DNA of 48,577 bases from Hyphomicrobiales bacterium (GTDB taxonomy: Bacteria > Pseudomonadota > Alphaproteobacteria > Rhizobiales > Methyloligellaceae): positions 1 to 48,577 of the forward strand of contig JAJFHO010000104.1 in the NCBI GenBank assembly GCA_021775575.1. Reading direction: 5' to 3'. Below, piece after piece: positions 25,214 to 33,268 of the stretch. A program made the translations under genes and the position numbers. Each line of letters begins with the position of its first letter. Position 1 is the first letter of the stretch. Below the pieces are notes generated by a model. It was given only the letters and a program-made list of their open reading frames with translations. It did no database searches and was not told the DNA's origin.

Positions 25214-26174
25214 GGGGCTCGAGCAGCATGATTTTCAAATCGCGTTCGGGCACGAAATCCTTCGCCCGCTTCTCGAATGTCGTCGGCCCCGTCTTGCGGA
25301 TGCCGTCGATGCAGAGTGAAATCAGATTGCCCGGCTTGCCCTTGTCGATGGTGACCCGGAAATCGCCAATCGCACCCTTCCAGTTGGCGCCGGTGGTCAG
25401 CACATAGTGAAGCTCGCGCATGATGCCGTTTGGCTTTGTCGCCAGCAGCCGCTTGACCGCCTTCCGGAATGAGGCGTCCATGCAATAGCTGTCGCGCAAC
25501 CCCTGATCCTCCAGCAGATAGGCGCCGTAAAAGCTCGTGCCCGGCACCGGGGTGTAGCGGTGGGTCACCTCGATTGTCTTGCCCGCGGGGAAAACCTGCT
25601 GCCAGTGGAAGGTGGCATGCGCCATCCAGTGCGGGGTCGGCAGCGGCACATTGTTCGCACCCCATGCCGAGCGCCAATCGACGAGCCCCGCCTGTTCGAG
25701 TTCGCCGCGCGACGACGCGGGAATTTTCTCAAGCCGTGCGTAAAAATCGTCGGCAAAGGGGAGAATGTGCAGCCCGTGCCGCTTCAACATGCCGGTGCGC
25801 TCGACGCCGTTCACCGTGGCGCGCAGCTCCAGCGATGGCGCGACCTTGCGGCCCTCGACTTCCACCGCGAAGCCGATGACATTCTCCGGGTCCCTGGCGG
25901 TAATGGAATATCCGGTATCCTCGCCGACATCTAACTTGGGCAGTGGAAAGGCGACTTGGGTGACAATGTCCCGGCTCGACATATTGCGGAACCGGTAGCG
26001 GACGCGCACTTCTTCAAAACTCAGATAGAGTTCTTCCGCCACCATCGTTATGTCATGGGAGTTTGTGAGCCGCAGCCCGCCGGTCTCCAGGATAGCCGTG
26101 GAGTCATTGGCACGCGCACCCGCGGCCGAACCGAGGATGAGCAAGAGGGGCAGCAAATACCGGTACAAACTCAT
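25200..26174 (-). CDS. DUF4424 family exported protein
   Basis: A 324-residue protein with a signal peptide (MSLYRYLLPLLLILGSAAGARA) and the DUF4424 pattern: NDSTAILETGGLRLTNSHDI, MVAEELYLSFEEVRVRYRF, VTQVAFPLPKLDV, and FPAGKTIEVTHRYTPVPG. The function of the family is unknown; the protein is probably periplasmic. ATG 26174, after AGGGAG, gives a clean signal peptide; the frame itself opens at 26246. It is translationally linked to the DehI-like gene downstream and divergent from the aldehyde dehydrogenase gene. Confidence 0.85.
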   Translation of the reverse strand: MSLYRYLLPLLLILGSAAGARANDSTAILETGGLRLTNSHDITMVAEELYLSFEEVRVRYRFRNMSSRDIVTQVAFPLPKLDVGEDTGYSITARDPENVIGFAVEVEGRKVAPSLELRATVNGVERTGMLKRHGLHILPFADDFYARLEKIPASSRGELEQAGLVDWRSAWGANNVPLPTPHWMAHATFHWQQVFPAGKTIEVTHRYTPVPGTSFYGAYLLEDQGLRDSYCMDASFRKAVKRLLATKPNGIMRELHYVLTTGANWKGAIGDFRVTIDKGKPGNLISLCIDGIRKTGPTTFEKRAKDFVPERDLKIMLLEPHGGQ

Positions 26175-26289
26175 AAGTCTGTTTCTCCCTGTCCGCCTGC
26201 CACAAGAGCTTGCAGCGAGGCCCGTCAGGACGCAAGCTAAAGACAAAGACCCGGGCCCGTGGCGAGAAACAGGGAGAGGCGAATTCCCG

Positions 26290-27792
26290 ATGACTGATTT
26301 GAAGAAATACCAGACCTATATCGGCGGCAAATGGTGCGGAGCCGAGAGCGGCGAAACTTTCGAAACCGAGGATCCCTTTACCGGCGAGCCTTGGGCGCTG
26401 ATCCCCAAATGCGGTGAGGCGGACGTGAACAAGGCGGTCGAAGCGGCCTACGCGGCCTGGGATTCCGGCCCCTGGGCGGACACCACCGCCACCGCGCGCG
26501 GACGGATGATGCGCAAGCTCGGCGACCTGATCGCGGACAATGCCAAAAGCCTGGCGCAAACGGAAGTGCGCGACAATGGCAAGCTCATCTCCGAGATGCA
26601 GGCGCAGTGCCAGTATCTGCCCGAATGGTATTATTATTATGGCGGGCTGGCCGACAAGATTACCGGATCGGTCATCCCTTCGGACAAGCCCGACACCTTC
26701 AACTACACGCTGCGCGAACCGGTCGGCGTCTGCGCCATGATCGTGCCCTGGAACTCGCCGCTATTGCTGGTCGCGTGGAAACTGGCCCCGGCGCTGGCCG
26801 CGGGCTGCACCGCGGTCATCAAGCCATCGGAGTTCACCTCCGCCTCGCTGCTCGAATTCATGAGACTGGTGGAGGAGGCCGGCTTCCCGCCGGGTGTCGT
26901 CAATGTGGTGACGGGGACGGGCAAGGAAACCGGCGAACCGCTGGTGACCCATCCCAAGGTCGCCAAGGTTGCCTTCACCGGCGGCGGCCTGTCGGGCCGG
27001 CGCGTCTATGAGCTGGCCGCGAGCGGCTTGAAAAAAGTCTCGCTGGAGTTGGGCGGTAAATCGCCCAATATCGTATTCGACGACTGCATTCTCGACGACG
27101 CCGTCAACGGCGCCATTTCCGGCATCTTCGCCGCCACCGGCCAGACCTGCATCGCCGGCTCGCGGCTGCTGGTGCAGGAATCGATCCACGACGCTTTCAT
27201 GGCAAAGCTGGTCGATGTCGCGGGCCAGGCGCGGATGGGCGACCCGAAGGATTTCGACACCCAGGTGGGACCCGTCACGACGCCGCCGCAATATGAGAAA
27301 GTGCTCGACTATATCGGCATCGCCAAAGGCGAAGGCGCGACATGCGTGCTCGGCGGCGGCCCGGCGGGCGCGGATGAGGGCGGCGGGAAATATTTCGTGC
27401 ACCCGACGATTTTCGACAATGTCGACAATTCCATGCGCATCGCCCAGGAAGAAGTGTTCGGGCCGGTGCTTTCCGTCATCACGTTCAAGGACGAGGAGGA
27501 CGCGATCCGGATCGGCAACGACATACTCTTTGGTCTCGCGGCGGGGGTATGGACGCAGAATATCAAACGCGCGACCGTGATGGCGAAACGGCTGAGGGCC
27601 GGGACGATCTGGGTCAACACCTACCGCGCGGTCTCGGTCACATCGCCCTTCGGAGGGTATAAGCAGTCAGGCATCGGGCGGGAAAACGGCGCCGAAGCCA
27701 TCGACAGCTATCTGCAGACCAAGAGCGTGTGGATCAGTACGGCCGAGGGAAGCGGCAATCCCTTCGTCATGAAGGTCGCGGGATCGAATTAG
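26290..27792 (+). CDS. Aldehyde dehydrogenase family protein
   Basis: A 500-residue NAD(P)-dependent ALDH. The catalytic Cys287 is in ATGQTCIAGSR and the general base Glu253 in LELGGKSPN; the cofactor loop is FTGGGLSGRRVYE (variant of FTGS) and the end motif is SPFGGYKQSGIGRENG. The substrate aldehyde is not evident. The frame extends upstream to 26050 antisense to DUF4424, but ATG 26290 gives the normal family length. It is the first gene of a three-gene operon with an oxaloacetate decarboxylase and an NMT1-like protein. Confidence 0.92.
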   Translation: MTDLKKYQTYIGGKWCGAESGETFETEDPFTGEPWALIPKCGEADVNKAVEAAYAAWDSGPWADTTATARGRMMRKLGDLIADNAKSLAQTEVRDNGKLISEMQAQCQYLPEWYYYYGGLADKITGSVIPSDKPDTFNYTLREPVGVCAMIVPWNSPLLLVAWKLAPALAAGCTAVIKPSEFTSASLLEFMRLVEEAGFPPGVVNVVTGTGKETGEPLVTHPKVAKVAFTGGGLSGRRVYELAASGLKKVSLELGGKSPNIVFDDCILDDAVNGAISGIFAATGQTCIAGSRLLVQESIHDAFMAKLVDVAGQARMGDPKDFDTQVGPVTTPPQYEKVLDYIGIAKGEGATCVLGGGPAGADEGGGKYFVHPTIFDNVDNSMRIAQEEVFGPVLSVITFKDEEDAIRIGNDILFGLAAGVWTQNIKRATVMAKRLRAGTIWVNTYRAVSVTSPFGGYKQSGIGRENGAEAIDSYLQTKSVWISTAEGSGNPFVMKVAGSN

Positions 27793-27827
27793 CGCGCGCC
27801 CGGCACGAACAAAAGGAGAGAGCAGTT

Positions 27828-28694
27828 ATGCGCTTCACAGAGCGGCGGGAGAGATTTCGCGCCATATTGGAGGGGCACGCCTGCGTTCACCCGGCCTCCG
27901 TCTTCGATCCCGTCTCGGCGCGCATCGCGGATGATCTGGGCTTCGAAACCGGAATGTTCGCCGGCTCCGTCGCATCGCTCACCATGCTCGGCGCACCGGA
28001 TCATATTGTCATCACCATGAGCGAATTCGCCGACCAGTGCCGGCGCATCTGCCGGGCGGGCGAGCTGCCGCTGATGGTCGACGCCGACCATTGCTACGGC
28101 AACGCGCTCAATGTCATGCGCACCGTGGAGGAGCTGGAGACGGGCGGCGTCTGCGGCATGTCGATCGAGGACACCGTGCTGCCGATGGAATATGGCCGTC
28201 CGCGCGAGACGCGCTTTACGTCCATCGAGGAGGGCGCGGGCAAAATGAAGGCGGCGCTGGAGGCGCGCCGCGACACCGGGCTCGCAATCGTCGGGCGCAC
28301 CAGCGCCATGTGGAAGAGCAGCATCGAGGACGCGGTGGCGCGGATCAAAGCTTACGAGGAATGCGGCGTGGATGCGATTTTCCTCGTCGGCGTGAAAACC
28401 AAAGAGCAGCTCGAGGCGGCCGCGGACGCGGTCAACCTGCCGCTGATCATCGGCGGCGCGGGACCGGAGATAATGGATTTGGATTATCTGAGCGCCCGGC
28501 GCGTGCGGATTTGCCTGCAGGGCCACCAGCCCATTGCGGCCGGATACCAGGCGGTCTACGAGACCATGAAGGCCCTGCGCGCGGGCACGGCGCCGAAGGA
28601 CCTCAAGGGCCTTCCCTCCGCCGAGCTCACCAGTGCCGTAAAACGCAACGCCGACTATGAGCGCTGGATCGACGAATTCTTGGGCGGTCAATAA
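27828..28694 (+). CDS. Oxaloacetate decarboxylase, PEP mutase/isocitrate lyase superfamily
   Basis: A 288-residue TIM-barrel enzyme. The metal- and substrate-binding region is LPLMVDADHCYGNALNVMRT, and IEDTVLPMEYG follows. The segment CLQGHQPIA puts His233 where Pseudomonas PA4872 has His235, the residue that marks the oxaloacetate decarboxylase subgroup. Reaction expected: oxaloacetate to pyruvate and CO2. ATG 27828 follows AAGGAG. The preceding stop is 35 bp away; the next gene starts 33 bp after, so the three genes form one operon. Confidence 0.88.
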   Translation: MRFTERRERFRAILEGHACVHPASVFDPVSARIADDLGFETGMFAGSVASLTMLGAPDHIVITMSEFADQCRRICRAGELPLMVDADHCYGNALNVMRTVEELETGGVCGMSIEDTVLPMEYGRPRETRFTSIEEGAGKMKAALEARRDTGLAIVGRTSAMWKSSIEDAVARIKAYEECGVDAIFLVGVKTKEQLEAAADAVNLPLIIGGAGPEIMDLDYLSARRVRICLQGHQPIAAGYQAVYETMKALRAGTAPKDLKGLPSAELTSAVKRNADYERWIDEFLGGQ

Positions 28695-28727
28695 CCGCCG
28701 CGTCACCGAACAGAGGAAACCCAAATC

Positions 28728-29621
28728 ATGGCTGAGAAAATCAATATCCAGTTCACCCTGTTTTCCGCCTTCTACTCGCCGCTGATCTCGACCATGTCGG
28801 GCGGGTTTCTGAAAGCGGAAGGGCTTGAGCCGGAATGGTCGGTTTCGCCTCCCGGCGTCTCGGCCATCGCGGCGCTCGAAGACGGCTCAGCCCATGTCAT
28901 TCAGTCGGCGCTGAGCCAGGGGTTCAACTCGCTGGCCAAGGGCGAAACGCCGCCGGCGGTGCATTTTGCCCAGATCAACGAAATGGACGGCTTTCTCCTC
29001 ACCGCCCGCGAACCCGATCCCGATTTCACCTGGGACAAACTGGAAGGCGCGCAAGTCGTCATGTTCAAGGGCGGTCAGCCGAACGCCATGTTCCAATATG
29101 CCTGCCATAAGGCCGGCATCGACTATGACAAGATCGTCGCCATCACGCCCGGCGGCGCCGCCGACATCGACACGGCCTTCCGGGCCGGCCAGGGCCAGTA
29201 TGTGCAGCAGCAGGGCCCCTTCCCGCAGCAGCTGGAGAAAGACGGTATCGGCCATATCGTCGCCCAGGTCGGCAAGCAGATCGGACCGTGCGGGTTTTCC
29301 TCGCTCGCCGCGACGCGCGAATGGCTCGAAACCGACATGGCGAAGGCCTTCATGCGCGCCTACAAGAAGACGCGCATCTATATGAACGAGGCGCCGGCGG
29401 CGGAAATCGCCAGGGCGGAAAAATCCTACTTTCCCGATATCGACGAAGACGTGCTGGCGACCTGCATCGCCACCTATCAGCAGCTCGGCTGCTGGACGCC
29501 GCATGTAGAGATAACGCGCGCCGGTTACGACGTGATCCTCGATGTTTTCGAGCATTACGGCACGTTGAAGGAGCGCTATCCATACGAGATGGTCTGCGCG
29601 GAACCGCCCGGCACGCACTAG
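28728..29621 (+). CDS. NMT1/THI5-like (SsuA-type) protein without signal peptide
   Basis: A 297-residue type 2 periplasmic-binding fold of the NMT1/THI5 class: FTLFSAFYSPLISTMSGGFL at the start, LEGAQVVMFKGGQPNAMFQY, and ITPGGAADIDTAFRAGQGQY in the hinge region. Related proteins are solute receptors of ABC importers or, in fungi, HMP-phosphate synthase. Here no signal peptide precedes the fold and no permease or ATPase is near, so a cytosolic binding or catalytic role seems more likely. The TAG stop lies inside the 107-bp repeat copy that follows. Confidence 0.75.
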   Translation: MAEKINIQFTLFSAFYSPLISTMSGGFLKAEGLEPEWSVSPPGVSAIAALEDGSAHVIQSALSQGFNSLAKGETPPAVHFAQINEMDGFLLTAREPDPDFTWDKLEGAQVVMFKGGQPNAMFQYACHKAGIDYDKIVAITPGGAADIDTAFRAGQGQYVQQQGPFPQQLEKDGIGHIVAQVGKQIGPCGFSSLAATREWLETDMAKAFMRAYKKTRIYMNEAPAAEIARAEKSYFPDIDEDVLATCIATYQQLGCWTPHVEITRAGYDVILDVFEHYGTLKERYPYEMVCAEPPGTH

Positions 29622-29724
29622 AGCAGGTTCGACGATTTCTGAATCGCCGATCATGCTCTATCTATTTGTTTTAACGCGCTTTCCGGGTGGAAAACCGCCC
29701 ACACTTTTCCTGAAAGCGCTCTAG
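29618..29724 (+). repeat. 107-bp double-hairpin intergenic repeat, copy 1
   Basis: This element, bounded by CTAGAGC and GCTCTAG, matches 32031-32137 in the opposite orientation at about 100 of 107 positions. It contains two stem-loops. Its first CTAG carries the TAG stop of the preceding gene and its last CTAG is the insertion point of the 265-bp element. Confidence 0.9.
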
Positions 29725-29989
29725 GTTGAGAACACATAAATATCGTGCAATTCCATTCGCAAAAAGCGGCTCAGGCGCCGCGCAATCGGGTCGATGGACA
29801 GGCCATAGCCTATTCGAGAGCCGGCTGCGCGGCGGATGGGCCGCCTTTTGCGAACCCTCCGGGCGTGGCGGATTTCGCCACTGCCTGCGTTATAAGAGCT
29901 TGAAAATCATGAAGATTTACCGCGTTCTTCTGCCTTGTCAGAGACAAAATCCACTGCGTGGAATGGACGATATTTATGAGTTCTCAACC
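29725..29989. mobile_element. MITE-like element with 22-bp terminal inverted repeats and CTAG duplication
   Basis: The ends read GTTGAGAAC...GTTCTCAAC; the inverted repeats match over the outer 22 bp with one mismatch. CTAG flanks both sides (29721-29724 and 29990-29993), as expected for a target duplication. There is no transposase. Several IS5-family elements target CTAG, so mobilisation in trans by such an element is likely. Confidence 0.8.
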
Positions 29990-30127
29990 TAGACCATCGC
30001 CGGCACGCGCAAAGGCCCACCCGGTACGCTAACTTTTGCTTCAGCCGCGATTGATAGGGATCAATGCGATTGATTTGCATATCATGCGAGGCAACACTGG
30101 GTGATTCATGAGATTCGGAGAGCCGCT

Positions 30128-31342
30128 ATGACTGACAAACCTGGTACCGAGGCCGGCCCGAGAGCGGATTTGGCGACGCCCGCCGCCGGGAGCCCTGCCC
30201 CCGGCCAAGGCGGGAATAGCACCGGAAACCCGCCGACGCCGTCGAACCAGAATACGCCATTGAAGACTCCGGGAAGCGAGGGCCCCGTTCCCACCCAAGG
30301 CAAAGCCGCTTCGGGCGAAAGCGCCGTTCCGGCGGACCGGGAACCTGTTTTGAAGTCGCCCGCCGCCGGGAGCCCTGTCCCCGGCCAAGGCGGGGTTGCT
30401 ACCGGCATAAGCGCCAACCCGCCCGAGCCAACCATTGCCGAACGGCAGGCTTCCGAAAGCGCCGCCGCCAACCTGACCGCCATGCGCCAGGACCCTGAAG
30501 CGATAAGGCGCGCCTTCGAGACCGGAAAATATCCTTATGAGAAAATGATGCGCCGGTCGGACTATGAGGCCCAGAAGGCCGAACTGCAGATCGAGCTGCT
30601 GAAGGTACAGGACTGGGTCAAGGCGACGGGCCAGAAGATGGTCATGCTGTTCGAGGGGCGCGACGCCGCCGGCAAGGGCGGGACGATCAAGCGGTTTACC
30701 GAGCATCTCAATCCCCGCGGCGCACGTGTCGTAGCCTTGGAAAAGCCGACGGACAGGGAGGGCTCGCAATGGTTTTTCCAGCGCTATATCTCCCACCTGC
30801 CGGCGGGCGGCGAGATCGTTCTGTTCGACCGGTCCTGGTACAACCGCGCCGGCGTCGAACGGGTGATGGGCTTCTGCACGCCCAACGACTATCTGGAGTT
30901 CATGCGCCAATGCCCCGAGATCGAGCGCATGCTGGTGCGCAGCGGCATCCGGCTGTTCAAATACTGGTTTTCCGTCACGCGCGAAGAGCAGATTCGCCGT
31001 TTCCAGTCCCGCGAAACCGCGGCGCTGAAGAAATGGAAATTGTCCGCTATCGACCGGCTGTCGCTGGATAAGTGGCACGATTATACCGAGGCCAAGGAGG
31101 CGATGTTCTTCTATTCCGATACCGCGGACGCGCCCTGGACCATCGTCAAGTCGGACGACAAGAAACGGGCCCGGCTGAATTGCATGCGGCATTTTCTGTC
31201 GTCGCTGCCTTACCCGGAAAAGGACGAAAAAGTGGTGCGCGGCCCCGACCCGCTGATCGTGGGGTCGAGCGCCGACGTGATCGGGCGCAGCGCCCATATT
31301 CTGGGCAAGAGCCTCCATCCCGAACATCGCCGTACGGACTAG
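30128..31342 (+). CDS. ppk2: Polyphosphate kinase 2
   Basis: A 404-residue PPK2-family enzyme that transfers phosphate between polyphosphate and nucleoside diphosphates. The catalytic domain occupies roughly 150-395 with Walker A GRDAAGKGG at 177-185, lid-type residues, and Walker B EIVLFDRSWYNRAGVERVMG. The first 100 residues are a Pro/Gly/Ala-rich tail with three units of about 30 residues (two contain PAAGSP-PGQGG), not part of the usual enzyme. ATG 30128 follows GGAGAG. Single-domain, so ADP or GDP phosphorylation is expected. Confidence 0.93.
   Translation: MTDKPGTEAGPRADLATPAAGSPAPGQGGNSTGNPPTPSNQNTPLKTPGSEGPVPTQGKAASGESAVPADREPVLKSPAAGSPVPGQGGVATGISANPPEPTIAERQASESAAANLTAMRQDPEAIRRAFETGKYPYEKMMRRSDYEAQKAELQIELLKVQDWVKATGQKMVMLFEGRDAAGKGGTIKRFTEHLNPRGARVVALEKPTDREGSQWFFQRYISHLPAGGEIVLFDRSWYNRAGVERVMGFCTPNDYLEFMRQCPEIERMLVRSGIRLFKYWFSVTREEQIRRFQSRETAALKKWKLSAIDRLSLDKWHDYTEAKEAMFFYSDTADAPWTIVKSDDKKRARLNCMRHFLSSLPYPEKDEKVVRGPDPLIVGSSADVIGRSAHILGKSLHPEHRRTD
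30177..30446 (+). repeat. Three 90-bp tandem coding repeats in ppk2
   Basis: The stretch encodes three units of about 30 residues starting LATP, LKTP and LKSP. Units 1 and 3 share a near-identical DNA core (30177-30214 against 30357-30394, exactly 180 bp apart, one mismatch); the middle unit has diverged. Confidence 0.8.
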
Positions 31343-31476
31343 GCATGGCCGGCTGCACGACGGCGACGGTTTGACGCGGCCCGCACCGTTCAAGCTTTCA
31401 GTGGCGGTCCTGCCGGAGTAGGATAACGCCCGATCCGGCGGCGCACGCGGCCGACGACCAAAGGGAGGGTTTATCC

Positions 31477-32034
31477 GTGACCAGATTGAAGATCGTATTG
31501 CTGGCGCTGGCCGCGCTGTTCGCCGTTGCCGCCCATGCGCCTCAGGCCGAAGCGGCTTCCGCCGGCGCGATTGACGCCGACGCGAGCGCCACACTGAACA
31601 AATTCTTCTCCCGCGTCGTGAACGGGCGCGAGCTCGCCAACAAGGCGGAAGCCATTCTTATCTTCCCGTCAATCGTCAAGGCCGGGATCGCGATCGGCGG
31701 CGAATATGGCGAAGGCGTTCTGCATGTCCGGGGGGCCAAAGCCGGCTATTACAATATTATCGGCGCCTCATTCGGCTTTCAGCTCGGCGTGCAGACCCGC
31801 TCGGTGATCATTATGTTCATGACGCCGACGGCGCTCGCCAGCTTTCAGGCCCGCGCCGGCTGGGAGGTCGGCGTGGACGGCTCGATTGCGCTGATTACAC
31901 TTGGCGCCGGCGGTCAGATCGATACCAACAATATTCTCGATCCGATCATCGGCTTCGTCTTCAACAACAAGGGTCTGATGTACAATCTCACTCTTGAAGG
32001 CACCAAGATCAGCCGGATCAACAAGCGGCGCTAG
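31477..32034 (+). CDS. SYLF-domain (YSC84-like) exported protein
   Basis: A 185-residue protein with a signal peptide (ending PQAEAA) and a SYLF/Ysc84 domain: ANKAEAILIFPSIVKAGIAI, GEYGEGVLHV, YYNIIGASFGFQLGVQTRS and LTLEGTKISRI. SYLF domains bind lipids such as phosphoinositides in eukaryotes; the bacterial role is unclear, probably periplasmic or outer-membrane. The start is GTG 31477 after GGGAGG. The TAG stop is provided by the first bases of repeat copy 2. Confidence 0.9.
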   Translation: MTRLKIVLLALAALFAVAAHAPQAEAASAGAIDADASATLNKFFSRVVNGRELANKAEAILIFPSIVKAGIAIGGEYGEGVLHVRGAKAGYYNIIGASFGFQLGVQTRSVIIMFMTPTALASFQARAGWEVGVDGSIALITLGAGGQIDTNNILDPIIGFVFNNKGLMYNLTLEGTKISRINKRR

Positions 32035-32137
32035 AGCGCTTGCAGGAAAAGTGTGAGCGGTTTTCCGCCCGGAAAGCGCGTTAAAACAAATAGATAGAGC
32101 ATGATCGGGGATTCAGAAATCGTCGATCAGGCTCTAG
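32031..32137 (-). repeat. 107-bp double-hairpin intergenic repeat, copy 2
   Basis: Inverted relative to copy 1. It fills the whole gap between two convergent genes: CTAG at its left end gives the stop of the SYLF gene, and CTAG at its right end gives the stop of the hydroxyacid dehydrogenase gene on the other strand. Stem-loops: GCGCTT/AAGCGC with GGAAAA/TTTTCC inside, and AGAGC-TGATCG-GATT with its complement. Confidence 0.9.
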
Positions 32138-33096
32138 TTTCCGCCCGCATTCAGCACGCGCATCGGCGCGCCCTTGAGGAAGGCGGCGACGTCTTCCAGG
32201 CATTCGCCATAGAGCATTTCATAATGCTCCTTGACGACATAGCCGATATGGCCGGTGAGGACGGCATTATCCAGCGCCCGCAGCGGATGGTCCCGGGGGA
32301 GGGGTTCCACCTCGAAGACGTCCAGTCCCGCGCCAGCGATTGTGCCATTTGTGAGCGCGTCGATGAGCGCGCCCTCCTCGACAATCGGCCCGCGCGAGGT
32401 GTTCACCAGATAGGCGGTCGGCTTCATCAGCGCCAGTTCAGCGGCGCCGATCAGCCCGCGCGTCCGCTCGCTGAGCAGCGTGTGAATGGAGAGAAAATCG
32501 GATTGCCGGAACAACTCTTCCTTTGAGACCAGCCGCGCGGCTTCCTCCGCGCAGCGCTCGTCGTCAAGATTTTCGCTCCAGGCGATCACCTCCATCTCCA
32601 GCGCCTTGCCGAAACGCGCCACCCGGGCGCCGAGCCGCCCGAGTCCCATGATTCCCAGAGTCTTGCCGTTAAGCCCGTCACCGACGACGCCCTGCCAGCC
32701 GCCCTCATGCATGATGCGGTTCTCCACCGAGAGCTTTTTCGCCAGATCGAAAATGAAGGCCATGGCCAGTTCCGCCGCCGGATAAGGCAGGATGGACGTG
32801 CCGCAGACGGTGACGCCCTGCGCGCGCGCCGCCCCCATATCGACGGCCAGGTTGCGCATGCCCGTCGTCACCAAAAGCTTGAGATTGGGGAGCTTGCGCA
32901 ACAGACTCGCCGGGAACGGCGTGCGTTCGCGCATGATGACAAGGCCATCGAAGGGCGCCAGAAGGCGGGCGATATGATCCTCGTCCCAGCCGAAATGTTC
33001 ATCGAATACCGTGATATCAACGCCGTCGCCGAGACTGTCCCAGCCGGCGGAGCCAAGTGCGGCATTTTGATAATCGTCGAGAATGGCAAGTTTCAT
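32134..33096 (-). CDS. D-2-hydroxyacid dehydrogenase family protein
   Basis: A 320-residue NAD(P)-dependent oxidoreductase of the phosphoglycerate dehydrogenase/formate dehydrogenase class. The NAD-binding motif GIMGLGRLGARVARF, the LVNTSRGPIVEE segment with the catalytic Arg region, and HIGYVVKEHYEMLYG with the His acid are visible. The substrate is unknown; the N-terminal LAILDDYQNAAL matches the subgroup typical of proteobacterial D-2-hydroxyacid dehydrogenases. Its last codons touch repeat copy 2. Confidence 0.88.
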   Translation of the reverse strand: MKLAILDDYQNAALGSAGWDSLGDGVDITVFDEHFGWDEDHIARLLAPFDGLVIMRERTPFPASLLRKLPNLKLLVTTGMRNLAVDMGAARAQGVTVCGTSILPYPAAELAMAFIFDLAKKLSVENRIMHEGGWQGVVGDGLNGKTLGIMGLGRLGARVARFGKALEMEVIAWSENLDDERCAEEAARLVSKEELFRQSDFLSIHTLLSERTRGLIGAAELALMKPTAYLVNTSRGPIVEEGALIDALTNGTIAGAGLDVFEVEPLPRDHPLRALDNAVLTGHIGYVVKEHYEMLYGECLEDVAAFLKGAPMRVLNAGGN

Positions 33097-33268
33097 CGCA
33101 ATTCCCCTCCCTTTAGAGCCGGCGGCAAATCTAGCCCGGATATGTTGTAGTTGATTTAGCCGATCCGGCGAAGCCGTTGCGCTGCAAAGACGGCAAAATC
33201 CCGGTTGCCGGGAGCTGCGCCATGGTGTGACATGGCGTGGGAATGACGTTTCAGCGAGGGAGAGTGAT

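Noticed and set aside
26050-26289. 80-residue N-terminal extension of the aldehyde dehydrogenase
   Set aside because: It is antisense to the signal-peptide region of the DUF4424 gene and the ALDH family starts near ATG 26290.
29726-29992. 88-codon frame in the MITE-like element as a transposase
   Set aside because: No transposase motif; it spans the terminal repeats, as a chance frame would.
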